DNA from: Oligoflexales bacterium
GTDB taxonomy: Bacteria; Bdellovibrionota_B; Oligoflexia; Oligoflexales; JALZUQ01
Reading direction: 5' to 3'
Assembly (NCBI GenBank): GCA_023301465.1
Contig: JALZUQ010000008.1
Coordinates: 108,054 to 172,053 of the forward strand
Length of the DNA stretch: 64,000 nucleotides
Position 1 is the first letter of the stretch. Each line of letters begins with the position of its first letter. Positions 16,364-25,530 of the stretch are shown one piece after another. A program made the position numbers and the translations under genes. The notes beneath the pieces were generated by a model. That model did not search any database and had not been told where the DNA came from. It saw only the letters and a program-made list of their open reading frames with translations.

Positions 16364-16939
16364 ATGATGGATTTAGAAAACTTATTTAGCAAACAAATCG
16401 AAGGCCAGCTTTTTGAAAACCGCACGATCTTCGTTTCCGAAGCAATCAACTCGCAGGTTGCACACAAGGTTATTAATGCACTATTAGCTTTAGAAGCAAA
16501 AGCTCCCGGAAAAGATATTCATTTTTACATCAACTCACCCGGTGGTGAAGTAAACAGTGGCTTTGCTATTTTTGACACTATTCGTTTCATCAGCTCAAAA
16601 GTGAACGTTATCACTGCTGGGTTATGTGCCAGTATCGCAACGGTTATTAATGTCGGTGCAGACAAAGGCAACCGTTACTCACTTCCAAACAGTAAGTTTT
16701 TGATTCACCAGCCATTAATTAACGGTCATGTCCAAGGACAAGCATCAGACCTAGAAATCACGGCTCGTGAAATCATGAAAACCAGAGAAAAAATAAACCA
16801 ACTTCTTGCAAAAGAATGCGGTCAAACTATTGATAAAGTGGCTGAAGACACCAACCGTGATTACTGGATGGATGCAAAAGAAGCTCTTGAGTATGGCTTG
16901 ATTGATAAAATTGTGACAAGCATGAGCGAGATTTCTTAA
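16364..16939 (+). CDS. clpP: ClpP-family serine protease, atypical active-site motif
   Basis: It is the proteolytic chamber of Clp ATP-dependent proteases. The triad is recognisable: Ser90 in GLCASIATV, His115 in FLIHQPL and Asp166 in NRDYWMDAKEALEYGLID. Standard ClpP has GxAASMGAxLL around the serine; here Cys-Ala-Ser-Ile-Ala-Thr-Val departs clearly. Together with the unusual partner genes (no clpX beside it) this suggests a second ClpP paralogue. The 191 residues lack an obvious propeptide. Start is the first of two adjacent ATGs. Confidence 0.88.
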   Translation: MMDLENLFSKQIEGQLFENRTIFVSEAINSQVAHKVINALLALEAKAPGKDIHFYINSPGGEVNSGFAIFDTIRFISSKVNVITAGLCASIATVINVGADKGNRYSLPNSKFLIHQPLINGHVQGQASDLEITAREIMKTREKINQLLAKECGQTIDKVAEDTNRDYWMDAKEALEYGLIDKIVTSMSEIS

Positions 16940-16942
16940 CTA

Positions 16943-18601
16943 TTGATCTTCCATGAACTAAGACGACACTGGTTGGCACTCCTCATCACAAGTATTTCGG
17001 CACTTGTCTTGGGGTATGTCACAGCAGTGCTTGCTACCCTTACCGGCCCTCTTCTTAACATTATTTCCTCTAAAGATTATATCCTTACATATCGTGAAAT
17101 TTTTGGAGAGCTTGTGGGAGCAAGGCTTGAGTCATTTGCCCAGCAGCCATCTATAGCGGTTCAAGAAAACATCTGGCTCGTACCTGTTCTACTAGGTGGA
17201 TTAGCGTTGGTGCAATGTATTGCAAGGGTTGTTCAAACCTACCTTTGGGAAAGCACATCTGAGAATATTACTTACCGCATTAGACACCGAATTTTTGATA
17301 AATTTACAAAAACCACTTCTGAGACTAAGCCGGAATCTATGAGTTCTCTCATTAATGTAGACTCACAAATTATTAAAAATTATATTACTAGGTTTATTGG
17401 CGGGTCTAGCAGAGAACTCGTTAAAACCCTCTTTTTATTGTATGCCTTGTTTGTCATCTCTTGGAAGGTGACTCTGGGAATGCTTCTTCTTGGGTTACCT
17501 GTTGCGTTGGTGATTAAAAGAATAGGTAAAAAATTTCGACGTAGAACCAAGAGTGCTATCTCTGAATTCTCTGAAATCAATGCATGGTTAGAGCACAGGC
17601 TTGGCGGCATTAAAACCATCAAACAATACGACGCAGAAGAACTAGAGAACAACAAATTTCGAGAGTTTTCTGAGGTCATGTTTCAAAAATACAAAAAAGC
17701 AGCCTCTACGAAAGCCACACTGTCTCCAGTGACAGAAGGCTGCTTTATTCTGATTTTATGCCTTCTACTTGCCGCTAGTTACTACATTATACAAAATGAT
17801 CTGATGGACCCTCAAGCCTTTGTCAGTTACGTAGCGGGGATTTCCTTTTTGTCTCAATCGGCAAATAAACTATCAAAGTACTACACCACAAAAAAACAAG
17901 GTGATGTATCCATTGGGCGTATTAAAGATTTCTTAAAATCTCCAAGCACATCCAACAAATTAAACACTCATGGTGAGCAAAACTTTGGTGTCAAAGTGAG
18001 TGACATGAGTTTAGCGTTTGGTAGAGACAAGATACTCGACAAATTAAACTATCACTTTAAGTCGGCGACTTTCTATATTATTAGCGGAGCCTCGGGGGTT
18101 GGAAAGTCTTCATTGGTTCGTAGCCTTGTAAAACTACTGCCACAAGCAGAGGGCGATATAAAGATTGGTGTACGGAAAGAATGGGACCATACGGACCTTG
18201 CTTATATCACTCAACATGCACCCGTCTTAGATCAAGATATTGACCGATTTGTAAGTTGGCCTGATAAACCAAATCCGTCAAAAACCCAAAGAGCAAAAGA
18301 ACTTGCTTGCATAGACTTTGAAAACTCAGATGCAAAAGATCAAGATAGTGTCAATTTAAACTACTCTGGTGGTCAGCTCCAACGCTTGCATCTTGCCAGA
18401 CTATTTTATCACGAACCAAAAATAATCATCATGGACGAAACCACCTCAGCTTTAGATTTACATACTGAAGCTAAGATTCTAAAAAACATAAAGTCACATC
18501 TTAAAAAAAGCTGCATCATCTCGATTGCACATAGAGAGCAATTTAAAGAATTTGCTGATGTGATCTTAGAGCTAAAACACAAAAAACTTAGCCCCGCATA
18601 A
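16943..18601 (+). CDS. ABC exporter, fused membrane and ATPase domains
   Basis: Residues 1-330 carry about six hydrophobic helices of a type 1 ABC exporter fold, and the C-terminal domain holds Walker A GASGVGKSS, Q-loop ITQHAP, signature YSGGQLQR (Tyr replaces the usual Leu), Walker B IIIMDETTSALD and switch SIAHR. It resembles MsbA or CydCD half-transporters and should act as a dimer. Start is TTG at 16943, three bases after the clpP stop; no in-frame ATG fits. Substrate is unknown. Confidence 0.85.
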   Translation: MIFHELRRHWLALLITSISALVLGYVTAVLATLTGPLLNIISSKDYILTYREIFGELVGARLESFAQQPSIAVQENIWLVPVLLGGLALVQCIARVVQTYLWESTSENITYRIRHRIFDKFTKTTSETKPESMSSLINVDSQIIKNYITRFIGGSSRELVKTLFLLYALFVISWKVTLGMLLLGLPVALVIKRIGKKFRRRTKSAISEFSEINAWLEHRLGGIKTIKQYDAEELENNKFREFSEVMFQKYKKAASTKATLSPVTEGCFILILCLLLAASYYIIQNDLMDPQAFVSYVAGISFLSQSANKLSKYYTTKKQGDVSIGRIKDFLKSPSTSNKLNTHGEQNFGVKVSDMSLAFGRDKILDKLNYHFKSATFYIISGASGVGKSSLVRSLVKLLPQAEGDIKIGVRKEWDHTDLAYITQHAPVLDQDIDRFVSWPDKPNPSKTQRAKELACIDFENSDAKDQDSVNLNYSGGQLQRLHLARLFYHEPKIIIMDETTSALDLHTEAKILKNIKSHLKKSCIISIAHREQFKEFADVILELKHKKLSPA

Positions 18602-18629
18602 AATTACTTGCCCTAAAAAAGGAAAATCT

Positions 18630-18968
18630 ATGACTATCTTTGAAAAAATTCTAAATAAAGAAATTCCTGCTAACATCGTCTTTGAAAATGAGTTTGTCCT
18701 CGCATTCAAAGATATTTCTCCACAAGCAAAAGTACATGTTCTTGTGATCCCAAAAACAAAGATCGAATCCTTTATTCAAGTTAAATCATCAGACGCATCT
18801 ATACTTGCTGAATTGATGAAAGGGATTAGTTTAACCGCTAACGCTCTAGAGCTTGATTCAAATGGATACCGCGTGGCATTTAATTGCGGTGATCACGGCG
18901 GACAAACTGTTGACTACCTCCATGCACATATTCTTGGTGGAGAGAAACTAGCGGCTTGGACGAAGTAA
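18630..18968 (+). CDS. HIT-family nucleotide hydrolase (HINT type)
   Basis: It probably hydrolyses nucleoside phosphoramidates. The sequence starts MTIFEKILNKEIPANIVFEN and contains FKDISPQAKVHVLVIPK, both typical of HINT. The histidine triad reads YLHAHILGG: the first His of HxHxHxx is Tyr, while the nucleophilic middle His and the last His are kept. ATG at 18630 follows AAAAAGGAAAATCT. It follows the ABC exporter by 28 bases and may be cotranscribed. Confidence 0.9.
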   Translation: MTIFEKILNKEIPANIVFENEFVLAFKDISPQAKVHVLVIPKTKIESFIQVKSSDASILAELMKGISLTANALELDSNGYRVAFNCGDHGGQTVDYLHAHILGGEKLAAWTK

Positions 18969-19093
18969 TTAAAGTCAAAAAACGCATATAAATAATTCAA
19001 TATTTACAGACACATACACTAATAACACACAATAAAACACCGAATGACGAATAGAATAATGAGTGAAATGCTCGTTTTTTAGAGGAATTAAAA

Positions 19094-19978
19094 ATGAAAA
19101 AGTCATGTTCATGCATATTGTTTATGCTCGTGGTGTCATGCGGCTCATACCCGAATGAAGAAGTTATTCTGAACCCAGTCAACGACGCAGGGCAACAACC
19201 CAGCCTTGATCAAGTCATTCAAACCGGAAGCACCACACAGTCTCAAGACACATCCAAAAGCGATAAAGAAAACTTTGTTCAAATCCTTCAACACCCTCTT
19301 GTGTCGCTGAAATGGTTTAATGAAGCAAATACTATTGAATCATCTAAAACCATGGACGGCATGGCAAGACTGATTAGTGATTTACCCAGTAACGTAGAGG
19401 TCGACCTTGGTACGTTAACAGAAAAAATAAATGAACAAACCCCGCTTGAAGTTCACGCAGATAACTACCAAGAAGTTCTACCGAATATTGATCTTGCTAT
19501 GTTTATTTTCTCTATGGCAAATCAAGCAGCTATTGATCAAGGTTACGTTGATGAAATGAAAAGTGAGAACAGATACCAAATAGATATTAATCAAGTCTTA
19601 ATGATTGTACAAATTATCGCTCAAATATTAGAGCTTTTTTCAGATGACGGTTTAAACCAACTGAGCCCACTTGAAAAACTATTAAAACTCTTAAACAACC
19701 CTCGTTTAAATGACATCAAAGATAAAATTGAAAGTGTTTTAAAAGGACAGAATACTCCAGACCCGGACCAAATATACGGAGATGATAGTTTCCCAGATTT
19801 AAGTCAATTAACAGAGGTTCAAAACTTTACAAGCTATGAAGAGCTAAGAGCTTCTTACGCATCTCATACTGAGTACGTTTACCGGACGTATGAAGACTAT
19901 ACCACTCGTAGTGCTATCATGAGTTTATACAAAGTAGCTTATTCCCAAAAATATACTGAAATGTCTGAAAATAAATGA
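19094..19978 (+). CDS. Lipoprotein of unknown function
   Basis: MKKSCSCILFMLVVSCGSYPNEE is a lipoprotein signal, with lipobox VVSC. The mature part is acidic with Gln-rich and helical stretches (VLMIVQIIAQILELFSDD, PLEKLLKLLNNPRL) and no motif I recognise. The ATG follows AGAGGAATTAAAA. The next gene starts 12 bases later, so the pair probably forms an operon of exported proteins. Confidence 0.75.
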   Translation: MKKSCSCILFMLVVSCGSYPNEEVILNPVNDAGQQPSLDQVIQTGSTTQSQDTSKSDKENFVQILQHPLVSLKWFNEANTIESSKTMDGMARLISDLPSNVEVDLGTLTEKINEQTPLEVHADNYQEVLPNIDLAMFIFSMANQAAIDQGYVDEMKSENRYQIDINQVLMIVQIIAQILELFSDDGLNQLSPLEKLLKLLNNPRLNDIKDKIESVLKGQNTPDPDQIYGDDSFPDLSQLTEVQNFTSYEELRASYASHTEYVYRTYEDYTTRSAIMSLYKVAYSQKYTEMSENK

Positions 19979-19990
19979 TATCTCATTCTT

Positions 19991-20608
19991 ATGAATAGAT
20001 ATTTTAACTTACTGATGGTCTTTGTTTTTTTAATGAATCACAACTCTTATGGAAACAGCTCAAATAGCACCCTGGATTTAAAAACTCTCATATGGACTAA
20101 AAACTGGGATTTCAAAGCTCGCAGTTTATCTGTAGAATCAGGAACTCCATCGAAAGTGGATATGACACTACAACCAAGAATCAACCGACTAGATTTTTAT
20201 GGTTTTTTGGGGTCTTTTCCATCCTCACAAAAAAACAGTCGAGTTGGATTTGCCCTTGCAAACACAATATTAAAAAACAGGGTCTATAAAAAAATCACAT
20301 TAATGGTATCGAGCACAACTCCAGACCTTTTATTTAGGATTACACTATCGACTAAGTCTAAAAACACTGGGTGTAATCTCCAAACTGAATTCCAAGCTCC
20401 CAAAACCAAAACATTGCTTGAGTTTTACCCAAAAGACTTTAAATGTGTAAAAAGAGGCGTAGAATTCAAACAAGAGAATGAATTCAAAATCAGTGATATG
20501 GAGTCTATTGGCTTTCTAATTACAAGAAGTAATCAAAAAGAATCCATTTCAAAATCCTTAGAGCCTGTTCCATTTGAACTTCAAATTCATAAAATTAAGA
20601 TTTACTAG
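19991..20608 (+). CDS. Exported protein, possible CIA30/galactose-binding-like fold
   Basis: The N terminus has a signal peptide (FNLLMVFVFLMNHNSYG). Sequence features RLDFYGFLGSFP, SIGFLITRSN and the C-terminal PFELQIHKIKIY resemble the strand pattern at the end of CIA30-type (NADH dehydrogenase assembly factor, galactose-binding-like) domains. The match is weak. Two cysteines (CNL, FKCVK) could form a disulfide. The gene overlaps the end of the convergent glycosyltransferase gene by 14 bases. Confidence 0.55.
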   Translation: MNRYFNLLMVFVFLMNHNSYGNSSNSTLDLKTLIWTKNWDFKARSLSVESGTPSKVDMTLQPRINRLDFYGFLGSFPSSQKNSRVGFALANTILKNRVYKKITLMVSSTTPDLLFRITLSTKSKNTGCNLQTEFQAPKTKTLLEFYPKDFKCVKRGVEFKQENEFKISDMESIGFLITRSNQKESISKSLEPVPFELQIHKIKIY

Positions 20609-21656
20609 TAGTATTGTAGTTTCTTCCACGCCAAATATATGAATTACCAAGAGTATTACTGATTACAGCATGCACGCTGATCCAAGTAAAAAGTAAAATA
20701 GTGAATGGTAGAAGCAAAATCCCACCCCCTGAAAATTCACCAAACAGTTTTTGGTTTTTATATACAAAAAATCCTGAAACTATCACCAACAAGAGCTCCG
20801 GAAAACCGAATAACCATTTCCCGCCTCCAAGCATTGCTATAACAACCAGCGTAATCTCTAGAGAAGCCTGAATAGATGTATGTTTTAACCCAAGGCGAAA
20901 AATACGGTGCCAGCCACGATAAAAACTTTTGAAATCACTGAACATTTGTACATCATAAACTATAGAATTCGAATACACTTGGTATTTACCACCAAATTCA
21001 AGGCACCTCTTTGCAAGGGCCATATCTTCAGCAAGATCTTCTTTAATTTCAAAGTGCGAGTTCTCAACGTAAAAATCTTGACGAAAAAGCAAACATTGGC
21101 CGTTGGCATACAGCCGTCTTATAGAAGCTCTGCCATTAAAGTTTGTGCCTAACAAATATAATAAGTGAAATGCACCGATCAGATACTCCCACCAAAGTCG
21201 ACTTCTGTGAAAGATCATAGGGCAAGACATATCAAGCTGATGATATAAATGAGATTTGATAAAACTCGATAAACCCTTTTCAAAAAAACGAGTGTCTGCA
21301 TCTGTAAATAGAATCAAGTCACTAGAAGCAAACTTAGCTCCATAGTGGCAAGCCCAAGACTTTCCTGTCCACCCTTCAGGGCGACCAGGTGCTTCGACCA
21401 GCTTACAACCAAACGTCGTCGCAACTTCAGCTGTTTTATCAGAGGATTGATCATTCACAACGATAATTTCCAGAGGTATATTTTTGATATTTTTGAGTGA
21501 TTCAAGTAAAACGGGTAATCTTTTTTCTTCGTTTCTTGCTGGGATAATCACCGATAAAAGATTTGGCAGTTTTTGTTCAAATGTGGGGACTTCAAATTTT
21601 TGAAGCCGAAAATACAGAATATAAACACCCAAACAACCTAAAAGAAAAGTAATCAT
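20595..21656 (-). CDS. Family 2 glycosyltransferase, CrtQ-like
   Basis: It probably adds a sugar to a carotenoid end group. The catalytic domain has SVIIPARNEEKRLP, IIVVNDQSSDKT, the metal-binding FTDADTRF (DxD-like) and the acidic LAEDMALAKR motif. GWTGKSWAC is typical of the CrtQ/4,4'-diaponeurosporenoate glycosyltransferase type. An N-terminal helix and three or so C-terminal helices anchor it in the membrane. It is the last gene of the carotenoid operon, starting six bases after the stop of the membrane-protein gene. A hopanoid or lipid glycosyltransferase is the alternative. Confidence 0.8.
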   Translation of the reverse strand: MITFLLGCLGVYILYFRLQKFEVPTFEQKLPNLLSVIIPARNEEKRLPVLLESLKNIKNIPLEIIVVNDQSSDKTAEVATTFGCKLVEAPGRPEGWTGKSWACHYGAKFASSDLILFTDADTRFFEKGLSSFIKSHLYHQLDMSCPMIFHRSRLWWEYLIGAFHLLYLLGTNFNGRASIRRLYANGQCLLFRQDFYVENSHFEIKEDLAEDMALAKRCLEFGGKYQVYSNSIVYDVQMFSDFKSFYRGWHRIFRLGLKHTSIQASLEITLVVIAMLGGGKWLFGFPELLLVIVSGFFVYKNQKLFGEFSGGGILLLPFTILLFTWISVHAVISNTLGNSYIWRGRNYNTTSKS

Positions 21657-21662
21657 GACTAC

Positions 21663-22247
21663 CTATGGTTTCAAGGCTTGAAGAGTTTCTGCAACTCCGG
21701 GGTAACCCTCGGTAAACCAATGCCACCATGTAAGAACCATAATCATATGGCCTGTAAGAATAAAGACATGAGACCACATTTCAACCCTGTCAGAGTGTTG
21801 AGTCAGGTAGCGTTTCCAGTGCATCGCCTCATCAACCGCCGAATAAAAAATAGATAATGCAATCAAGACTAAAGCTGGGTGATACATCAGACTTGGATGA
21901 TCGTATCCCAAACAAAGTGCGAGAACACTGGTAATACCAAAAAAAATCGTAATGTGATGAACTAAAGCCTCTCCCTTTTGGAGTTCTTCTTTATAAATAG
22001 TTCGGTGCCCAATTGTATCGACGGCAATGGCGAAAGTGAATATCAATGCACCAACCGGAATATTCCACACATAAGAAGGCCACTGTACACCATTAGCATA
22101 ACCTAAATAAATAAAACCAAATGTAGCGGCAAATAGACCGAAAATCATTCCAATCCATAAGATATAAACAATATAATCTTTGGTTTTAAACTCTTTGACT
22201 CTACCCACGTAAGTGGCGACATCTTGGATAAAACTCGTTTGACTCAT
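21663..22247 (-). CDS. His-rich polytopic membrane protein in carotenoid operon
   Basis: I do not recognise the family. About 194 residues form five to six hydrophobic helices with many histidines and acids at helix ends: DTIGHRTIYKE, EALVHH, YDHPSLMYHP, DEAMHWKRYLTQHSD, EMWSHVFILTGH and TWWHWF. Such His/Glu patterns occur in membrane heme or di-iron proteins. ATG at 22247 (MSQTSF) is preferred over 22262: it overlaps the permease stop as ATGA and has GGAG nine bases upstream. Its place between the exporter and the glycosyltransferase suggests carotenoid modification, which is inference. Confidence 0.7.
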   Translation of the reverse strand: MSQTSFIQDVATYVGRVKEFKTKDYIVYILWIGMIFGLFAATFGFIYLGYANGVQWPSYVWNIPVGALIFTFAIAVDTIGHRTIYKEELQKGEALVHHITIFFGITSVLALCLGYDHPSLMYHPALVLIALSIFYSAVDEAMHWKRYLTQHSDRVEMWSHVFILTGHMIMVLTWWHWFTEGYPGVAETLQALKP

Positions 22248-22984
22248 GGTCTTAAACTCCATTTTCTTTCTGAATAAAGGTGGCTAAATGTGATCAGTAG
22301 CATCACAACGACCGAACATGTTACTAATGAATAAATGTATCTGTGTTCGACTACCCTAGACAACATAACTGACCAAAGTATTTCTCCGTAAGCCCTTGTT
22401 GGTAAATAAACAGAGATATCGCCGATCGCTTTTGGTAGTAGTTGAGGCGGGTACCACAAACCGCCCATATAAGCTCCTCCAAGATAAAGGAGATTCCCTA
22501 ATGCTGGAGCCCCTTTTGGGTTTACCCATAACCCAACAACATAGCCAAGCAAACCAAAAGGAATCGCTCCCACCAATAAAAGTGCCATGAAGACTACAAA
22601 ACCATTCAAAGAAATCTCAAATGGAGTCGCCCAAAAAGCGACTAAAAATACTAAACCAACTGATAAAATAGCAAGAAACAGACTCACACTCGCTCTACTC
22701 CAAAAGACTACCCACTTAGAGGTTGGTAATGTCCTCAAGTAAAAGTTCCAAGAACTTGATCGTTCTTGTGAACTAGAAATTAAAAACTGAAAGAACATGA
22801 CTCCAATTAAAGCAAACGCTGAAAAGGAAGCGACTAATATTTTCGATAATTTGAGATCTTTTGCTTCTGGGACACCAAAAAATAAAAAAAACATCGCTGG
22901 GAATATGAGCGTAGGGATGATGTAACCCGGCTGCCGAAATGACTCCGAGAGTAAAAACCGTAAAAATGAAAGATATTTTTTCAT
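22244..22984 (-). CDS. ABC-2 type exporter permease
   Basis: The 246 residues form six hydrophobic helices with the layout of ABC-2 permeases: an amphipathic start FLRFLLSESFRQPGYIIPTLIFPAMFFLFFG, a long loop with SSSQERSSSWNFYLRTLPTSKW, and LGNLLYLGGAYMGGLWYP before the last helices. It pairs with the ATPase encoded just upstream (4-base overlap). Substrate is not shown by sequence; the operon suggests a carotenoid or its glycoside. Confidence 0.82.
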   Translation of the reverse strand: MKKYLSFLRFLLSESFRQPGYIIPTLIFPAMFFLFFGVPEAKDLKLSKILVASFSAFALIGVMFFQFLISSSQERSSSWNFYLRTLPTSKWVVFWSRASVSLFLAILSVGLVFLVAFWATPFEISLNGFVVFMALLLVGAIPFGLLGYVVGLWVNPKGAPALGNLLYLGGAYMGGLWYPPQLLPKAIGDISVYLPTRAYGEILWSVMLSRVVEHRYIYSLVTCSVVVMLLITFSHLYSERKWSLRP

Positions 22985-23844
22985 GGGCGAACCTCACCAA
23001 TAACCTGATGAGCAGATGTCACAGAAAGGTTAGGAAGTGGAATTTGATCGTTCGTTAATTTTTTAAACAATCCTTCTACTTTATCAGTATAGATGTGAGC
23101 TTTACCACCCTTACATCTTAATCCTGGGTAATTCTCGTAGGAGTAACCGCCTACCAAATCAAAAACAACATGGCTATGTTGACTCGTTGTATGCTCTACA
23201 TTTTTTTGGTGAAGCTTGCCTTGATCCAGCCTTAAAATAACATCAATTCCTGAACGAAGATCCTCATCCATATGACTACTCATGATTGTTAATCGTTTAC
23301 CATCTGTAGATGACTTGAGGAGGTAGTCCCTAAAAATATTTTGATACTTAGAGTCTAATGCAGCCGTCGGCTCATCTAAAACAACAAGTTCAGGTTCATG
23401 AAAATAAGTCAAAAAAAGCATTAAACGTTTTTTTTCACCTCCACTCAATGAACTCGCCTCTAACGAAGCTAACTCATGCATTCCAAATAAATGAAAAAAC
23501 TCTGAGTCCTCCCAATTTTTTAAGTGATACTGACTTGCTATCAGTTTGCAAATACTGCTCACTTTTACAAAGGCAGGAAAGTCTACTTTTTGAAAACAAA
23601 CCCCTAATTTTTTTCGCACTGCAAAGGACCTTGGGCTTTGACCAAATAAGCTTACTTTACCATTACTCACAGGAATCAACCCACATAACGCTTTCAAGAA
23701 TGTAGATTTTCCGGCCCCATTAGGACCTAAAATAGCGATATTACCGAAGCGATTACAGTCAAAAGACACATCACTTAAAACACAACGTTTTGCAAATTTC
23801 ACACTTAAATTATTGATGCTGATGATAGATTGATTATTTACCAT
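22981..23844 (-). CDS. ABC transporter ATPase for the ABC-2 permease
   Basis: Walker A GPNGAGKSTFLKAL, signature LSGGEKKRLML, Walker B LVVLDEPTAALD and switch IMSSH are all present in the first 200 residues. The C-terminal 80 residues are an extra domain without known motifs. It overlaps the lycopene cyclase gene by 7 bases and the permease by 4, so translation of exporter and pigment enzymes is coupled. Confidence 0.9.
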   Translation of the reverse strand: MVNNQSIISINNLSVKFAKRCVLSDVSFDCNRFGNIAILGPNGAGKSTFLKALCGLIPVSNGKVSLFGQSPRSFAVRKKLGVCFQKVDFPAFVKVSSICKLIASQYHLKNWEDSEFFHLFGMHELASLEASSLSGGEKKRLMLFLTYFHEPELVVLDEPTAALDSKYQNIFRDYLLKSSTDGKRLTIMSSHMDEDLRSGIDVILRLDQGKLHQKNVEHTTSQHSHVVFDLVGGYSYENYPGLRCKGGKAHIYTDKVEGLFKKLTNDQIPLPNLSVTSAHQVIGEVRP

Positions 23845-24593
23845 TTTCGAATTCCTCCGAAAAATGACCCCGAACTGGCTAGCTTATCTTTTAAGTCAGG
23901 GTCCAAAAAAAGTGAAACACCCTGACAAACCATTATATTTGTCATAAAGAAAAAAATCATTTCTTCAACCGGTAAACCCATGACATTAAAACCTGTTGTC
24001 AAATCAGGTGATATCATCCAAATATTTTTTGATATTGCATACCAATCACAAAACCAAAGATAGCAAGACACTAAAAAAACTGTGCCGTAAACCATCAAAA
24101 ACCGTCTTAGAAGTAATTCTAGACCAAAATATATTTGAATAAAAACAACAGGAAAACACCACGCCATGATTAGCGATAAATAGTAAGCACTGTCATAAAA
24201 AAGCCCATAAACAAAAATAGATTCAACAATCAAAAAATAAAAAGTTAACCATCTACCTTTTTGCCTCCAGTTTAATCCTTTTTTTGTCCACGAAGAAGGT
24301 TTTGAAATAAAAAGAAAAATTCCACTAGCTATCCAAGTTTGAAGAAAAAAGAACATGTACTCTTCATAAGGGATTTTAAAAACCGTTCCTAAAACATGAT
24401 CTTTGGCATACCACCACACCCCTTGATGAATCAGAAAACTATCCCACGGGGTTGTGTAAATAAACGCCAACACCGACATCAAAACCACACTCCATAAGGC
24501 TTTTGGTCGGCACCGATAAAACTCTTTTGAGGCCAATAACATCGACAAAACCAATGCAGGGATAATAAAGCAAAAGTGAAATTGCATGTATGT
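23838..24593 (-). CDS. crtYcd: Lycopene cyclase, fused CrtYc-CrtYd type
   Basis: It closes beta-ionone rings on lycopene in the membrane. Two homologous halves are seen, each ending with a Pro-x-Glu-Glu block: PYEEYMFFFLQT and PVEEMIFFFMTN. TTPWDSFLIHQGVWWY is the conserved loop of the first half and CDWYAIS with WMISPDLTTGF mirrors it in the second. About seven helices are predicted. An ATG at 24647 would overlap crtB by 41 bases; MTYMQF at 24593 gives a clean start 13 bases past the crtB stop. Fused heterodimer-type cyclases are known in archaea and some bacteria. Confidence 0.9.
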   Translation of the reverse strand, partial: TYMQFHFCFIIPALVLSMLLASKEFYRCRPKALWSVVLMSVLAFIYTTPWDSFLIHQGVWWYAKDHVLGTVFKIPYEEYMFFFLQTWIASGIFLFISKPSSWTKKGLNWRQKGRWLTFYFLIVESIFVYGLFYDSAYYLSLIMAWCFPVVFIQIYFGLELLLRRFLMVYGTVFLVSCYLWFCDWYAISKNIWMISPDLTTGFNVMGLPVEEMIFFFMTNIMVCQGVSLFLDPDLKDKLASSGSFFGGIRKW

Positions 24594-24606
24594 CATAAGC
24601 CTACCA

Positions 24607-25530
24607 TCAAGAGTAGCCCTCAAGCGGTTTATGAAGAATTGAATCATGCTCAGGCATTTTTGTAAAAAAGTAACTTACCCAAAGAAACCAAAATTCAATA
24701 CAGGCCTTAAAAATCACGAATGATTTTTCTAGTGAATTTAAATATGTGCGACCGTGAAGTGGGTTGGCCTGGTGTTTCTTAAGAAGCTTCGTTCCAATTG
24801 CTTCGTAAAGTCTAGCAGCTACTAAAATACCAAACCTTGCAAAAAAAGGAATAAATCGAAAACCTTTTTCACCACTTCGATAGTACTGATGAGCAATAGA
24901 CAAAGCGTGCTTTGTAGTATCCATCACATTACTTTGGTCCAAACCACTTTGAATGCTGAGCGGTGTATTATCTTTTTGTGGGAGATAAACACGGTTCATT
25001 TCAAAGTCCTCTTTTACGTCTCTGCAAATATTTGTGATTTGCATACCGATACCAAGATCAATAGCAAAATCATAGGCTCGTTGATCTCGAATGCGAAGAA
25101 CACTACACATCATCCCACCAACAGTTCCAGCAACTTCGTAAGAATAAATGATGAGATTATTTAAGTGCTCTATAAAAACAGGTTTTTGATCTTTTTCTAA
25201 ACCATTTAACAGATGGCGTGCGTATTTGTAATTCATATCAGTTCGTTCAGCAACTTGATGAAACCCATGTACCGCTTGGTTTTCTTTTGATTGAATAGGA
25301 TTTTTTAAAAGCAGTCTTAAGTCTTTTAATTCTGTTATTTTTTCGTCGGAAGCCAAATCCCCATCAGCGACATCATCACAATAACGACAAAAATGATACA
25401 AGGCAGCAGCGTCAAGAAGCACTTCTTTTGGAAGAAAAAAACCTCCCAACGAAAATGATTTCGCGTGTTTGTTCAGTACTTGAACTGATGTTTCAACGTT
25501 GCTCTTGCGAGGCATCATACTGCGTCCCAT
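24607..25530 (-). CDS. crtB: Phytoene synthase
   Basis: It condenses two geranylgeranyl diphosphates to phytoene. The two Asp-rich motifs are YCDDVADG and NICRDVKEDF, with RVYLPQKD just after the second. KSFSLGGFFLP is typical of the family's N terminus. Of the possible starts at 25530, 25518 and 25515, none has a strong ribosome site; the frame overlaps crtI by up to 38 bases. Confidence 0.95.
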   Translation of the reverse strand: MGRSMMPRKSNVETSVQVLNKHAKSFSLGGFFLPKEVLLDAAALYHFCRYCDDVADGDLASDEKITELKDLRLLLKNPIQSKENQAVHGFHQVAERTDMNYKYARHLLNGLEKDQKPVFIEHLNNLIIYSYEVAGTVGGMMCSVLRIRDQRAYDFAIDLGIGMQITNICRDVKEDFEMNRVYLPQKDNTPLSIQSGLDQSNVMDTTKHALSIAHQYYRSGEKGFRFIPFFARFGILVAARLYEAIGTKLLKKHQANPLHGRTYLNSLEKSFVIFKACIEFWFLWVSYFFTKMPEHDSILHKPLEGYS

